Origin: an uncultured Selenomonas sp.
Lineage (GTDB): Bacteria > Bacillota > Negativicutes > Selenomonadales > Selenomonadaceae
Reading direction: 5' to 3'
DNA: 17,390 nt
NCBI GenBank assembly: GCA_905373085.1
Contig: CAJPRR010000032.1
Span: forward strand, 1 to 17,390
Made by a program: the position numbers and the translations under genes. Below, one piece after another: positions 1 through 7,323 of this stretch. Positions within the stretch are counted from its first letter, which is position 1. Each line of letters begins with the position of its first letter. Under the pieces are notes generated by a model. That model did not search any database, had not been told where the DNA came from, and saw only the letters and a program-made list of their open reading frames with translations.

Positions 1-65
1 ATCGCCCATCCTTGGGAAGAACGGAAAGCTTCCGCGCCTCCCCTGAAAATGAATCGTAAACTACA

Positions 66-98
66 CGCACAAACGTCCACTTCGTGGACAAAAGTGCG
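66..98. repeat. Nested inverted repeat in the leader of the off-window leftward gene
   Basis: The arms GTCCAC (75-80) and GTGGAC (84-89) surround the loop TTC. Outside them CGCAC (66-70) pairs with GTGCG (94-98) across a symmetric A-rich internal loop. The element starts about 10 bases after the expected transcription start of the leftward promoter at 116-143, so it would fold at the very 5' end of that transcript. It could be an mRNA-stabilising stem or an operator. The gene it serves lies beyond the left edge. Confidence 0.5.
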
Positions 99-115
99 CC
101 GTCCTCAATGAAGTC

Positions 116-143
116 ATTATAGCACGCTTTGCATCTTTCGCAA
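116..143 (-). promoter_or_regulatory. Leftward sigma-A promoter for a gene beyond the left edge
   Basis: On the minus strand TTGCGA (138-143) and TATAAT (116-121) are 16 bases apart. TGC immediately precedes TATAAT, giving an extended -10 element. Transcription would run off the left edge. No convincing start codon with a ribosome binding site is seen in bases 1-60. Confidence 0.6.
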
Positions 144-160
144 GCGACACGGCCATGTTT

Positions 161-224
161 CAGCAAAATGTAACGTAGGCGGCGGGACGTTTCCCTGCTC
201 CACCGCCTGCGTTACATTTCGCTG
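161..224. repeat. Long imperfect palindrome (17-base arms)
   Basis: Arms at 166-182 and 203-219 are complementary over 17 bases with a single T/C difference. The pairing extends outward through CAGC/GCTG after one mismatch and inward through GGGA/TCCC. There is no adjacent T run, so it is not a standard terminator. It sits between a terminator (261-296) and a promoter (116-143). It could be a dispersed palindromic element or an operator. Confidence 0.55.
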
Positions 225-260
225 TACTGCGCCCTGCCGAGGCAAAACGCGCTGCAACGC

Positions 261-296
261 AAAAGCCGATGCACGAACGATTCCCGTGCATCGGCT
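261..296 (-). terminator. Rho-independent terminator of the leftward hypothetical gene
   Basis: The 12-base perfect arms AGCCGATGCACG (264-275) and CGTGCATCGGCT (285-296) enclose a 9-base loop. On the minus strand they are followed by TTTT (261-264). The element starts 21 bases downstream of the stop codon of the gene at 318-1085. A pyrimidine-rich run on the plus side (297-310) may give weak termination in the other direction. Confidence 0.75.
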
Positions 297-317
297 CTTC
301 TCTTTTTCCGCTTCGGC

Positions 318-1085
318 TCAGAGCGCAGCGCCCGCCGCCTTCTTCTGCTGTGCATCCTGCGCAGCTGCCGCAGCATCCTTCGGCGCGGCAGCCTTAGTCG
401 CATCGTCTTTCTTCACGAGCTTGTCGAAGCGACCCATGATCTCATCGTAAGTCTTGCCCGTGATCTCAGGCATATCCTTCTTGCCCGTCATCTTCTTGAA
501 GTCGATTCCCGCCTGCTTGAAGCCTTCCTGCACGGCGGAGCGCATGGCTTCAAGCTTCTTCGGGTCGTCGCCCGCGATCGACGTCGCCATGCTCATGACG
601 CGGTCAGCCACCGCCTTGACCGACCAGTCGCCGCCGTCGGCGACCGCCTTCGCCGCTTCCTCCGGCGTCGTCGCGACATCAGGCAAAGCAAACTGCGCCG
701 TCAGCACCTTGCGCCCGTCAAAGTTCAGGAAGCCCACGCCATCCTTCTGCCATGCCTGAAGCTGTGCATTCTGCTCCGTCATGGTCTTGATGAGGATATT
801 GTAGCTGTTGTCGATATCCGCCTGCAGAGCCTTGACCTCGTCTGCCGTCAAGCCTTTCGTCTTGCCGCCCTTCGCCGGTTCGTCCGCCTCGGCGGCTTTC
901 GCGTCCGCCGCCTTCTTTTTCGCAGCGTCAGAAATCTTCACGTCAAAAGCAGCGCCTGCATCCTGCGCCGCCTTCGCCGCATCTGCCGCTCCGCCTTTCG
1001 CCGCCTGCACGCGCTCCGCCTGCGGCAGCTTCGCCGCACTCTGATTCATGGCATACGCCATCTTGCTCATCGCTGTTACATCCAT
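318..1085 (-). CDS. Hypothetical Ala/Lys-rich cytoplasmic protein (255 aa)
   Basis: I do not recognise a named function. The start ATG at 1085 follows AGGAGG with a 7-base spacer. There is no signal peptide, no membrane segment and no cysteine. Residues 15-80 and 225-255 are low-complexity Ala/Lys/Asp/Gln and are probably disordered. A core at about 80-222 looks folded: a helix at 80-112, an aromatic patch around residues 111-131 (AWQKDGVGFLNFDG), and a C-terminal part with EGFKQAGIDF and ITGKTYDEIMGRFDKL (208-223). The last motif resembles small proteins of unknown function I recall from Negativicutes, but that is memory, not a search. The gene is probably monocistronic, with a strong terminator right after it. 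The low-complexity tails could suit an interaction or scaffold role, but nothing proves one. Confidence 0.75.
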   Translation of the reverse strand: MDVTAMSKMAYAMNQSAAKLPQAERVQAAKGGAADAAKAAQDAGAAFDVKISDAAKKKAADAKAAEADEPAKGGKTKGLTADEVKALQADIDNSYNILIKTMTEQNAQLQAWQKDGVGFLNFDGRKVLTAQFALPDVATTPEEAAKAVADGGDWSVKAVADRVMSMATSIAGDDPKKLEAMRSAVQEGFKQAGIDFKKMTGKKDMPEITGKTYDEIMGRFDKLVKKDDATKAAAPKDAAAAAQDAQQKKAAGAAL

Positions 1086-1264
1086 GTTCGTTCCTCCTAG
1101 CTGTATTCAACGCGCCCCATCCTATAGGCATCTCTTTTTATATCGTCATTTTGGAGGAAAAAATAAGTGTCGCACAGCGAAAGGTCATCTTCATCCTAAT
1201 CGGGCACGAAAGCGGAAACCTCATAAATCTTGCCCCTGCGATCCGCCTTGAACGTCAGGCCGAT
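1086..1264. other. Intergenic region between the YkvA-like gene and the Ala/Lys-rich gene
   Basis: No independent gene is supported here. On the minus strand the reading frame of the YkvA-like gene stays open for 22 codons past its TAG (1264 to 1199). It spells a protein-like stretch that includes LTFKADRRGKIYEVSAFVPD and then ends at a TAG (1196-1198). No clear terminator follows the YkvA-like gene, so the two leftward genes may share a transcript. Possible -10 hexamers for the downstream gene are weak. Confidence 0.4.
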
Positions 1265-1678
1265 CTACGCTTTCTCCTCATCCAGCTTTCGCAAGATCTC
1301 CTCGCCGAACAAACTGCGAATCTTCTCCCGCGCCTTCATCTTGACCTCATCGGTGATGTACATCTGCGCCAAGAGCAGCGCCGTTCCCAAGGCCACTGCA
1401 TCATCTGCGTATCCCGCAACAGGCGTGAAATCCGGGATGAGGTCGAGCGGCGAAATGAGGTAGCCCAGCGCCCCGTAGATAGCCGCCTTGACCTTCGTCG
1501 GGCATTGCGGCGACTGCGCGACATAGAAGAGCTGCAGCGCCTTGTAAACGAGATTCGCGCCGATTGCCGCCACATTCCCCCGAATCTTCTCCCAAAGCCC
1601 CTTCTCCGAATACTGCTCCTCAAACTTGCCCATGTCGATGTTGTTGAACTCTTCCGCATTCACATTTTTCCCAAACAT
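1265..1678 (-). CDS. YkvA-like DUF1232 family membrane protein (137 aa)
   Basis: The hallmark of the DUF1232/YkvA family is at residues 71-93: LGYLISPLDLIPDF followed by TPVAGYADD. In this family the stretch forms a short hydrophobic segment that bends around the conserved Pro-Asp-Leu-Ile-Pro-Asp core. A preceding helix (about 35-60) and a following hydrophobic helix (94-107) fit the usual small membrane-associated layout. The molecular role of the family is not established. I chose the start at 1678 because AGGAGGG lies 6-8 bases upstream; an in-frame start 15 codons earlier (1723) has no such site. The C-terminus is charged. The gene follows the FtsZ-like gene by 90 bases on the same strand, so it may be a distal member of that operon or have its own promoter; I see no convincing promoter hexamers. 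Confidence 0.85.
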   Translation of the reverse strand: MFGKNVNAEEFNNIDMGKFEEQYSEKGLWEKIRGNVAAIGANLVYKALQLFYVAQSPQCPTKVKAAIYGALGYLISPLDLIPDFTPVAGYADDAVALGTALLLAQMYITDEVKMKAREKIRSLFGEEILRKLDEEKA

Positions 1679-1768
1679 GATTCTTCCCTCCTCGCATAAT
1701 ATGTTTTGCAAGCAAGACAACATCGCCTCGCCTACGAAAAACCCTTCCGCTAAGATGCTCCGTCCATT

Positions 1769-2788
1769 TTAATATTCTACCTTTCCACTTTCCTTTCCTT
1801 CTTTGTGCACCGCCATATTGACACGCACGCCGCCGTCACCCCCCCTCTTGTAATTGACGTGCAGCATCACCGCCGCTTCCTCACCCAGCGTCGCCGTCAA
1901 CGCATCCATCGCGTCCTGCACCTCCATCAGGGAAAATTCCCCCTCCTTCCCCGCGATCATAATGAACACGCGCTTCGCCGCCTTCAATGCGCCGCCGTGC
2001 GAGAGCACGCGCCGCGCGTCCGCCATCGCCGAGCGCACATCTGCCGCTTCGCTGCTCCATGCTCGCCACAGGCTGCACTGTCCCCATCTCCGAGGCTCGG
2101 AAAAAAACTTCTCGACTTCCTGCCAATGCAGCGCGGCGTTCGCCCCGCCTTGCATGGCGTGCAGCAGATCGCCGACGAAATCGCTTTGCCGCTTTGCCAT
2201 CGCCTTGCTGCTTGCTTCTCCTATGCGAGGCGGAACGTCGTCGTCCATCGCTATGACGACGCCCGTATGTTGGCACAGGCTTTGAAATCGCCAATACAGC
2301 CTCGCTTCTACAAAATCCAGCGCATTCGGGGCTATGATTTTCTCAAGGGAAGGTATCGCGACCACAGCGATTGCATGTGAATCCGCAGCTGCAACAGGCG
2401 CAGCATCTCTGCCAACCGATTCCGAAAAATCAGCCAGCACGAACGACGGCTTCCCTGTCCGGAAAAAACGCTTGCGGTATCGGTAAAATTGCAGTACGCT
2501 TTTCGGCATCCCGCCGCCGAACGGAAGCACGACATGCTCGATGCCCGCCCATGAGCCATACGTCGCAATCACATCTACGCCTATCGGATAACGAGCTTGC
2601 GGATTCCGATGCAGCCCCAGCCATCTCACGCCTTCAAAACCTTCTCGCAGCAAGCAATGAAGAGCTTCCCGTCCGTTATCGCCGACACCGATGATATTAG
2701 CGCCGAACTCCCAGCCCTTTTCCTTATTGCCTTCATCATCCCTGTTATCCAGCTGCTTGCGCCGTATTCTCTCAGGAATCATAACCAT
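1769..2788 (-). CDS. Divergent FtsZ/tubulin-fold protein with degenerate GTPase loops (339 aa)
   Basis: The sequence follows FtsZ from end to end. NIIGVGDNGREAL (31-43) matches the T1 region IxVIGVGGGGxNAV. PSFVLAD...DAAPVAA (114-134) matches the FVTAGxGGGTGTGAAPVIA block. AVVAIPS matches VGVVTxPF. GEFSLMEVQDAMDAL (283-297) matches the NLSLYEVQEAADIV block, and VRVNMAV matches the final strand. However, the tubulin signature GGGTGTG is replaced by SESVGRD (122-128), and the T7 loop NLDFADV by ALHWQEV (219-225). GTP binding and polymer-coupled hydrolysis are therefore probably lost. The C-terminal FtsA/ZipA-binding peptide is not evident. The gene starts 2 bases after the rtcB stop, and its ribosome binding site GGAGGA (2801-2806) lies inside rtcB at a rather long 12-base spacing, which suggests translational coupling. 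The role is unknown; a scaffold or regulator is plausible. Confidence 0.75.
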   Translation of the reverse strand: MVMIPERIRRKQLDNRDDEGNKEKGWEFGANIIGVGDNGREALHCLLREGFEGVRWLGLHRNPQARYPIGVDVIATYGSWAGIEHVVLPFGGGMPKSVLQFYRYRKRFFRTGKPSFVLADFSESVGRDAAPVAAADSHAIAVVAIPSLEKIIAPNALDFVEARLYWRFQSLCQHTGVVIAMDDDVPPRIGEASSKAMAKRQSDFVGDLLHAMQGGANAALHWQEVEKFFSEPRRWGQCSLWRAWSSEAADVRSAMADARRVLSHGGALKAAKRVFIMIAGKEGEFSLMEVQDAMDALTATLGEEAAVMLHVNYKRGGDGGVRVNMAVHKEGKESGKVEY

Positions 2789-2790
2789 CT

Positions 2791-4032
2791 TTATTCCGTC
2801 TCCTCCACAGCGCCCTTCGGTCCTCCTGCCTTGAAGTTGTAGAGCGGCTTCAAGACTTCGATGACGTCGACGGAATCGCGGATCACGTCGATGATGTCAG
2901 CGAGCGACTTGTATGCCATCGGCGCTTCGTCGAGCGTGCCTTCGCCGATGCTCGTCGTGTAGACGCCCGCCATTTCCTTCTGGAATTCTTCGAGCGTGAA
3001 GCGCTCTCGCGCCGTCGTCCTTGACATGAGCCGCCCTGCGCCGTGCGGGCCGGAATAGTTCCACTCGGGATCGCCGCGGCCGACGGCGAGAATGCTGCCG
3101 TCGCGCATGTTGATCGGGATGAGGACGCGCTCTCCCTGGTGAGCGGCGATCGCGCCCTTTCGAAGGATCATTTCTTCCGTGTCGATGTAGTTGTGCACCG
3201 TATGGAACGCTTCTCTCGGCGTGATGCCGATGTGTTCAAGCAGTTTCTCAGCGATCTTTTCGCGGTTCAATCTTGCAAAGCGCTGGCAGAGCTCGATGTC
3301 GTGCAGATAGTCATCGAGATACTTGCCGAAGAGAAAGGCAAGGTCGGGCGGCACGGTCATCTTCTGCGGGCGGAAATTTCTATGCAATTCCTTGATGGCC
3401 TCCTGCAGCTCGGCGCGGCGTCCTTCCGCCTTGTAGCGGCGGATCATCTCGTCTCGCGCCGCAAAGAGAGCCGCCTTGCCGTGCGCGAGGTCGATGGCGA
3501 GCGACTGATAGATTTCGGCGACCTGCGTGCCGAGGCTGCGGCTGCCCGTGTGAATGACGAGATAGTGCGTGCCGTCGGCGCTGCGGTCGATCTCGATGAA
3601 GTGGTTGCCGCCGCCGAGCGTGCCGAGTGCCTTGGCGATGCGCTTGACGTTCTTGAGATCGCGGTAGCAGCGAAGCTCCGTGAAGTCGAACTTCGCCTGC
3701 CGTCCTTCCCAAAGCTGTCTGCCCGAAGGAATGATGTGCGCCGCCTCATCGACCTTGGCGAGGTCGAGTTCCTTCTTTCCGAGGTTTACCGTATACATGC
3801 CGCAGCCGATGTCGACGCCGACGAGGTTCGGCACGACCTTGTCCGTGACCGTCATCGTCGTGCCGATCGTGCAGCCCTTGCCCCAGTGGACGTCGGGCAT
3901 GATGCGGATCTTCGCACCCTCGGCGAACTCGTAGTCGCACATGCGCCGGATCTGCTCGACAGCTTCGTCTTCAATGACCTTCGCATAGGCGATTGCCGTC
4001 GCGGCCTTTCCCTTGATTTCCAATCGTTCCAT
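2791..4032 (-). CDS. rtcB: RtcB-family tRNA-splicing/RNA-repair ligase (413 aa)
   Basis: RtcB joins RNA 2',3'-cyclic phosphate or 3'-phosphate ends to 5'-OH ends using GTP and Mn2+. The family motifs are all present: MPDVHWGKGCTIGT (45-58), VDIGCGM with the metal-binding Cys77, GGGNHFIEID with Asn143 and His144, HTGSRSLG with His161, the HTVHNYID region (277-284), AHQGE at 297-301, and GPHGAGRLMSR with His330 as the expected guanylylated histidine. The length matches bacterial RtcB of about 400 aa. I chose the start at 4032 because GGAGGAGG lies just upstream; a longer in-frame reading from TTG at 4095 lacks a ribosome binding site. No archease gene is visible. It lies downstream of a small Cys-rich gene and is coupled to the FtsZ-like gene. 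The substrate in this organism is unknown; repair of cleaved tRNA or rRNA is the usual suggestion. Confidence 0.93.
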   Translation of the reverse strand: MERLEIKGKAATAIAYAKVIEDEAVEQIRRMCDYEFAEGAKIRIMPDVHWGKGCTIGTTMTVTDKVVPNLVGVDIGCGMYTVNLGKKELDLAKVDEAAHIIPSGRQLWEGRQAKFDFTELRCYRDLKNVKRIAKALGTLGGGNHFIEIDRSADGTHYLVIHTGSRSLGTQVAEIYQSLAIDLAHGKAALFAARDEMIRRYKAEGRRAELQEAIKELHRNFRPQKMTVPPDLAFLFGKYLDDYLHDIELCQRFARLNREKIAEKLLEHIGITPREAFHTVHNYIDTEEMILRKGAIAAHQGERVLIPINMRDGSILAVGRGDPEWNYSGPHGAGRLMSRTTARERFTLEEFQKEMAGVYTTSIGEGTLDEAPMAYKSLADIIDVIRDSVDVIEVLKPLYNFKAGGPKGAVEETE

Positions 4033-4114
4033 CGGATTTCCTCCTCCGCTTTTCGATACGTTTGCCCGCAGGAAATGTTCCGTCAGGCAAGCCAAGTTTT
4101 CCCGGAAGTTTCCT

Positions 4115-4324
4115 TCACTTCACGCGCTTTCCGCGCTTTTCTGCGCCGTCGTCACGCCTGCGCGAGCGGTCGCCAAAGACGCGCGAGCCGCAAAAGGACG
4201 GACGAATCCCCGTCATGCGGCACGCGGGGCACGGGCATACGACGCAGCGCACGACGCCGAGGCGATACAGGCAGTCCGCGCACGGCGGGGATGCGACACG
4301 GTGCAGCATCTGCAAGACATCCAT
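4115..4324 (-). CDS. Small Cys-rich, putative zinc-binding protein (69 aa)
   Basis: Translation from ATG at 4324 gives MDVLQMLHRVASPP followed by seven cysteines: CADC, then CVVCPCPAC about ten residues later, then one more near residue 45. This CxxC-x10-CxxCxCxxC spacing suggests a metal-binding knuckle. The C-terminus is basic (RSRRR, KRGKRVK), which would suit nucleic-acid binding. GGGAGGTG lies 7 bases upstream of this ATG, a better start than one ten codons earlier. A promoter with an extended -10 (4381-4386) gives a leader of about 50 bases. The stop is 82 bases before rtcB with no terminator between, so co-transcription with rtcB is likely. No function is recognised. The main doubt is whether such a short frame is translated; the ribosome binding site and cysteine pattern argue for it. 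Confidence 0.55.
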   Translation of the reverse strand: MDVLQMLHRVASPPCADCLYRLGVVRCVVCPCPACRMTGIRPSFCGSRVFGDRSRRRDDGAEKRGKRVK

Positions 4325-4380
4325 CAAAGGCACCTCCCATAAGTGTGCAGTCATTCACGCTTGTCCTTCTTTCTGCTCCC

Positions 4381-4409
4381 ATTATAGCAGACCGCTTCAC
4401 TTCAAGGTC
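4381..4409 (-). promoter_or_regulatory. Leftward promoter for the Cys-rich gene / rtcB / FtsZ-like operon
   Basis: On the minus strand TATAAT (4381-4386) is preceded by TGC, giving an extended -10. A weak -35, GACCTT (4404-4409), lies 17 bases upstream. The expected transcript begins near 4374, about 50 bases before the Cys-rich start codon. Confidence 0.55.
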
Positions 4410-4444
4410 GCCTGTCATGCGACATCAGCCAATTCCTTGCTTTC

Positions 4445-4483
4445 ATTATAGCAAGAGGCATGGACAGCATTTGTCCATGCCTC
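4445..4483 (-). promoter_or_regulatory. 12-base perfect hairpin abutting a second extended -10 element
   Basis: Arms 4455-4466 and 4472-4483 (GAGGCATGGACA and its complement) are perfect, with a 5-base loop. Immediately leftward on the minus strand comes TTGC then TATAAT (4445-4450), an extended -10 with no good -35. The hairpin could end transcription from the STAND gene, whose stop is 130 bases upstream, although its T tract is poor. It could instead act as an operator on a second promoter for the rtcB operon. Confidence 0.4.
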
Positions 4484-4611
4484 GAAACATTTTGCAGATA
4501 TGTGGCTCTTTGTTAACTGCCATGGAGGTCGCTTGCAATAGCAAAGCGGACCGTTTCCAAAAATCTCAAGCAGCAAAAGCAATACGCTCGGGATTTTTCC
4601 GGAATAATTCT
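4484..4611. other. Downstream region of the STAND gene
   Basis: No gene, RNA or repeat is supported here. The stretch is A/T-richer than the flanking GC-rich genes, like the STAND gene itself. Confidence 0.4.
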
Positions 4612-7323
4612 TCAGGCTTGCGGCACCGCAGCATCTTCCGCGGCAGGTCGTTGATCCAATCCTCCACGCTTCCTCAAATGCCATATTTCTTCCAGAAGCG
4701 CCTTCGTTTTCTTTTGTGCGGACGGCTTCACCTTTCCCTGTATATCCAGCGCCTTTTCCAAACATTCCATCGCTTCATCATACCGTTCCAGCGCTTTGTC
4801 GATTTTTCCCAGCCAAAACAAGGCTTGCGCCGTATAGGCGTGCGCCATCCCCAATCTTGCTTCACGAATCCGCAAGCATTTCCGAAAACAAGCCTGAGCC
4901 TCTTCAAAGCTTTCCTGATAAAAAAAGATTTTCCCAAGACTCTCATAGCTCCAAGCCATGGCAGGATGATCCGGGCCTAGGGAGTTCTCGCGAATCTTCC
5001 GTCCGTCGTCAATGTATCCCATTGCAATTTTATATTTTTCCGGCGCATTGTCCTTGGCTGCTTCCGCATAATCGTTTCCCAGCATCGTCAAAGATTCCGC
5101 AATGGTCGGATCATCCTTCCGATATACTTCCCTGCGTAAATCCAAGGCTTTCGTATGGTATTCTACCGCCTCTTCAAACATGCGTTTCCTTTGATACACC
5201 GTTCCGATATTGTGATACGAATAGGCGAGCTGACGCTTGTCCTGAGGGTTCGCCTCCTCTCGAATGCGGCATGCTTTTTTATAATATTCCATCGCTTTGT
5301 CCAAATCGTCAAGATTGATGTATACGATGCCAATATTGTTAAAGATATCCGCCTTGAGAGAGGGATTGTCAATCCCATTCACATCCATGCGATTTTCCGC
5401 CAAACGGAAATTATCCAGAGCCGAAGTATACCGGGAATCCTTGCGATAGACATTCGCAAGGCGATTGTATGCCTTGGCAATGTCCTCATAAGGAGGCGTC
5501 GCCTGCTTCTCCCACATACCGATGGCCGCCTTGTAACTTTCTATCGCGATCCGGTACCGAGCGAGGTTGACAGCTATGTCCGCTTGCAGCCGATAAGCGG
5601 CCGGCCGTATTTCCGCCGCGCATTCCGCTTCCGACTCGCAAAGCTCCATGACCCTTTTGCATTGTTTCCACGCCTCATCATAGCGGCTGTCCTTATGAAT
5701 GATCTCCGCCTGCCTGAGAAGCAGCCCTACAGAAGAGGCGTCGTATTCATCCTTGAACATTTCTCCCGCATTTATGAGGATCGTGCAAACATCACGCCGA
5801 TCCATAGGCGTGATATCCTCATCGTCCCTCATATATGCCTGAATAGCAGCAACGATATACGCCGTGCATTTTTCGAGCGAAGGCGACATGTTCTTCAAGA
5901 GGACGGTCTTTATCAAAGGATGCAGATGAATCCTGTCGTCTTCAGAAGCCATCTGCGAATCGCGTATAATCCAGCTGTGATGAATCAAATTGCTGATCCT
6001 GCCAATGCTTCCTCCCTCCAAAAGGAAGTCAGCAAAGAAAGCCATGCGCACGCCGTTGATGGATGTAAGCACCAAATTCAGCAAGACCTGTTTGGACGCT
6101 TCGTCAATGTTACTGATATTGAACAAGGTGGAAATCGTCTGATAGATGTCTTCCTGTTTATAGCTGTCGTCTTTCTCGACATATATAAATAGATTCTCTG
6201 CGCCACGCCCTTCCGCTAAAATCTTAAGCATCTTCTTAGGAGAAAAAGAATACTCTCGCATGATCTTTGCAATCAGCTCGATCAGCATAGTATGCCCATA
6301 TACTCTTTGAAGAATCTTCTTATATTCCGAGATCTTGTCTTCCGAAAGCTCGCCGCGAATCTCCTTTTTCGGCATATAGTTGCGGAGGAAGAGTTCCAGC
6401 TGGTCTTCTTTCGACAGCGGGGTGATACGAATCCGATATTGTTCCGCATAAAGCTTCATGTTTCTGCTGGTAATCAAAATGTTGAGTTCCATTTTCCGAA
6501 GCTTCTCCAATATTTCTTGGTCTTCAGGAGACAAACTTCCCTCCATGACATCCATATTGTCAATAATCAGGATGGCATCCGAAGAAAACTCGCGCAGTAC
6601 ATCAAGACGCCTCCGAACCTGTTCGTCTATAGCCTCTTTCCGATTGTTCTGATACTCTTTCAATCCACAGAAAGGAATGTCCAACAACGTTGCCTTGAGA
6701 TTATCATGGAAGAAAACCATCTGCGCCTGCTGTTCGGCGCTGTTTTTTTCGCTTTGCTCCACATAATACAAAGCGCTCTGAGACTTTCCCAAGCCTCCGA
6801 AGCCGCAAACGATGGCCATGCCATACTGCCCCAGCGTACTTGCTATCTCTTCAACGAGATCTTCGCGGCCGACAAAGTTCTCAGACATGTGATATTTGAA
6901 CGGTGCAAACCCGACAGTCTCGGCAGGCGCTTCCTCTTCATCATTGAGATTGGCTGAGCGAGATCCCTCCGCTCGCTCAACAAGGAGCTTGATAAACGTC
7001 GAAAAAGTTTCCTGAGCCGTCGTCTTGTTTTCGTGAATCTCCGCCTGTGTTTTGCTGTATGCGTCCTTGATGTCTTCATCAACCGCGTCATTCTTCACCA
7101 GATAATCATAAAGACGAACCGTATCATTTTTATCGACAAATTCTTCAAATGCCTTATAGAATCCGTCGCATGAAATCCCTTTCGCTATCTGCCGCATCTT
7201 CCCGCTCAGAACCCTGCTGATCGAAGATTTGCTGATATTCAAAGCTTTGGCTATTACCGTTTGTGACAAACCCACTTTTTCTGTTAAGAATCCCAATAAC
7301 ATCTTATATGTGATATAGGCCAT
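4612..7323 (-). CDS. HTH + NB-ARC/STAND NTPase + TPR repeat protein (903 aa)
   Basis: Domains in order are as follows. A helix-turn-helix lies at about 17-42 (LSQTVIAKALNISKSSISRV). An acidic linker follows. An NB-ARC-type STAND NTPase spans about 148-480, with FVGRED at 150-155, Walker A GFGGLGKS at 174-181, Walker B ILIIDNMD at 251-258, the TSR arginine motif at 285-287, a GLPL-like YGHTMLIEL, and an MHD-like HLHPLI at 466-471. About eight TPR units follow from 530 to 880, of the kinesin-light-chain type. STAND proteins are signal switches: the repeats sense a ligand and the NTPase oligomerises. Some are antiphage or regulatory. Here no effector nuclease, TIR or protease is fused, so the N-terminal HTH is the likely output. 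AGGAGGGGG precedes ATG 7323 at good spacing. The gene is visibly more A/T-rich than its neighbours, suggesting transfer. It is divergent from the genes at 7532 and 8020. Confidence 0.88.
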   Translation of the reverse strand: MAYITYKMLLGFLTEKVGLSQTVIAKALNISKSSISRVLSGKMRQIAKGISCDGFYKAFEEFVDKNDTVRLYDYLVKNDAVDEDIKDAYSKTQAEIHENKTTAQETFSTFIKLLVERAEGSRSANLNDEEEAPAETVGFAPFKYHMSENFVGREDLVEEIASTLGQYGMAIVCGFGGLGKSQSALYYVEQSEKNSAEQQAQMVFFHDNLKATLLDIPFCGLKEYQNNRKEAIDEQVRRRLDVLREFSSDAILIIDNMDVMEGSLSPEDQEILEKLRKMELNILITSRNMKLYAEQYRIRITPLSKEDQLELFLRNYMPKKEIRGELSEDKISEYKKILQRVYGHTMLIELIAKIMREYSFSPKKMLKILAEGRGAENLFIYVEKDDSYKQEDIYQTISTLFNISNIDEASKQVLLNLVLTSINGVRMAFFADFLLEGGSIGRISNLIHHSWIIRDSQMASEDDRIHLHPLIKTVLLKNMSPSLEKCTAYIVAAIQAYMRDDEDITPMDRRDVCTILINAGEMFKDEYDASSVGLLLRQAEIIHKDSRYDEAWKQCKRVMELCESEAECAAEIRPAAYRLQADIAVNLARYRIAIESYKAAIGMWEKQATPPYEDIAKAYNRLANVYRKDSRYTSALDNFRLAENRMDVNGIDNPSLKADIFNNIGIVYINLDDLDKAMEYYKKACRIREEANPQDKRQLAYSYHNIGTVYQRKRMFEEAVEYHTKALDLRREVYRKDDPTIAESLTMLGNDYAEAAKDNAPEKYKIAMGYIDDGRKIRENSLGPDHPAMAWSYESLGKIFFYQESFEEAQACFRKCLRIREARLGMAHAYTAQALFWLGKIDKALERYDEAMECLEKALDIQGKVKPSAQKKTKALLEEIWHLRKRGGLDQRPAAEDAAVPQA

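Noticed and set aside
1769..2788. Calling the FtsZ-like gene a functional cell-division ftsZ
   Set aside because: Both the nucleotide-binding glycine loop and the catalytic T7 loop are replaced, and no ftsA/ftsQ neighbourhood is present.
3043..4980. 645-codon rightward open frame
   Set aside because: It is antisense to rtcB, whose motifs are unmistakable. It has no ribosome binding site, and its length comes from GC-rich codon bias on the opposite strand.
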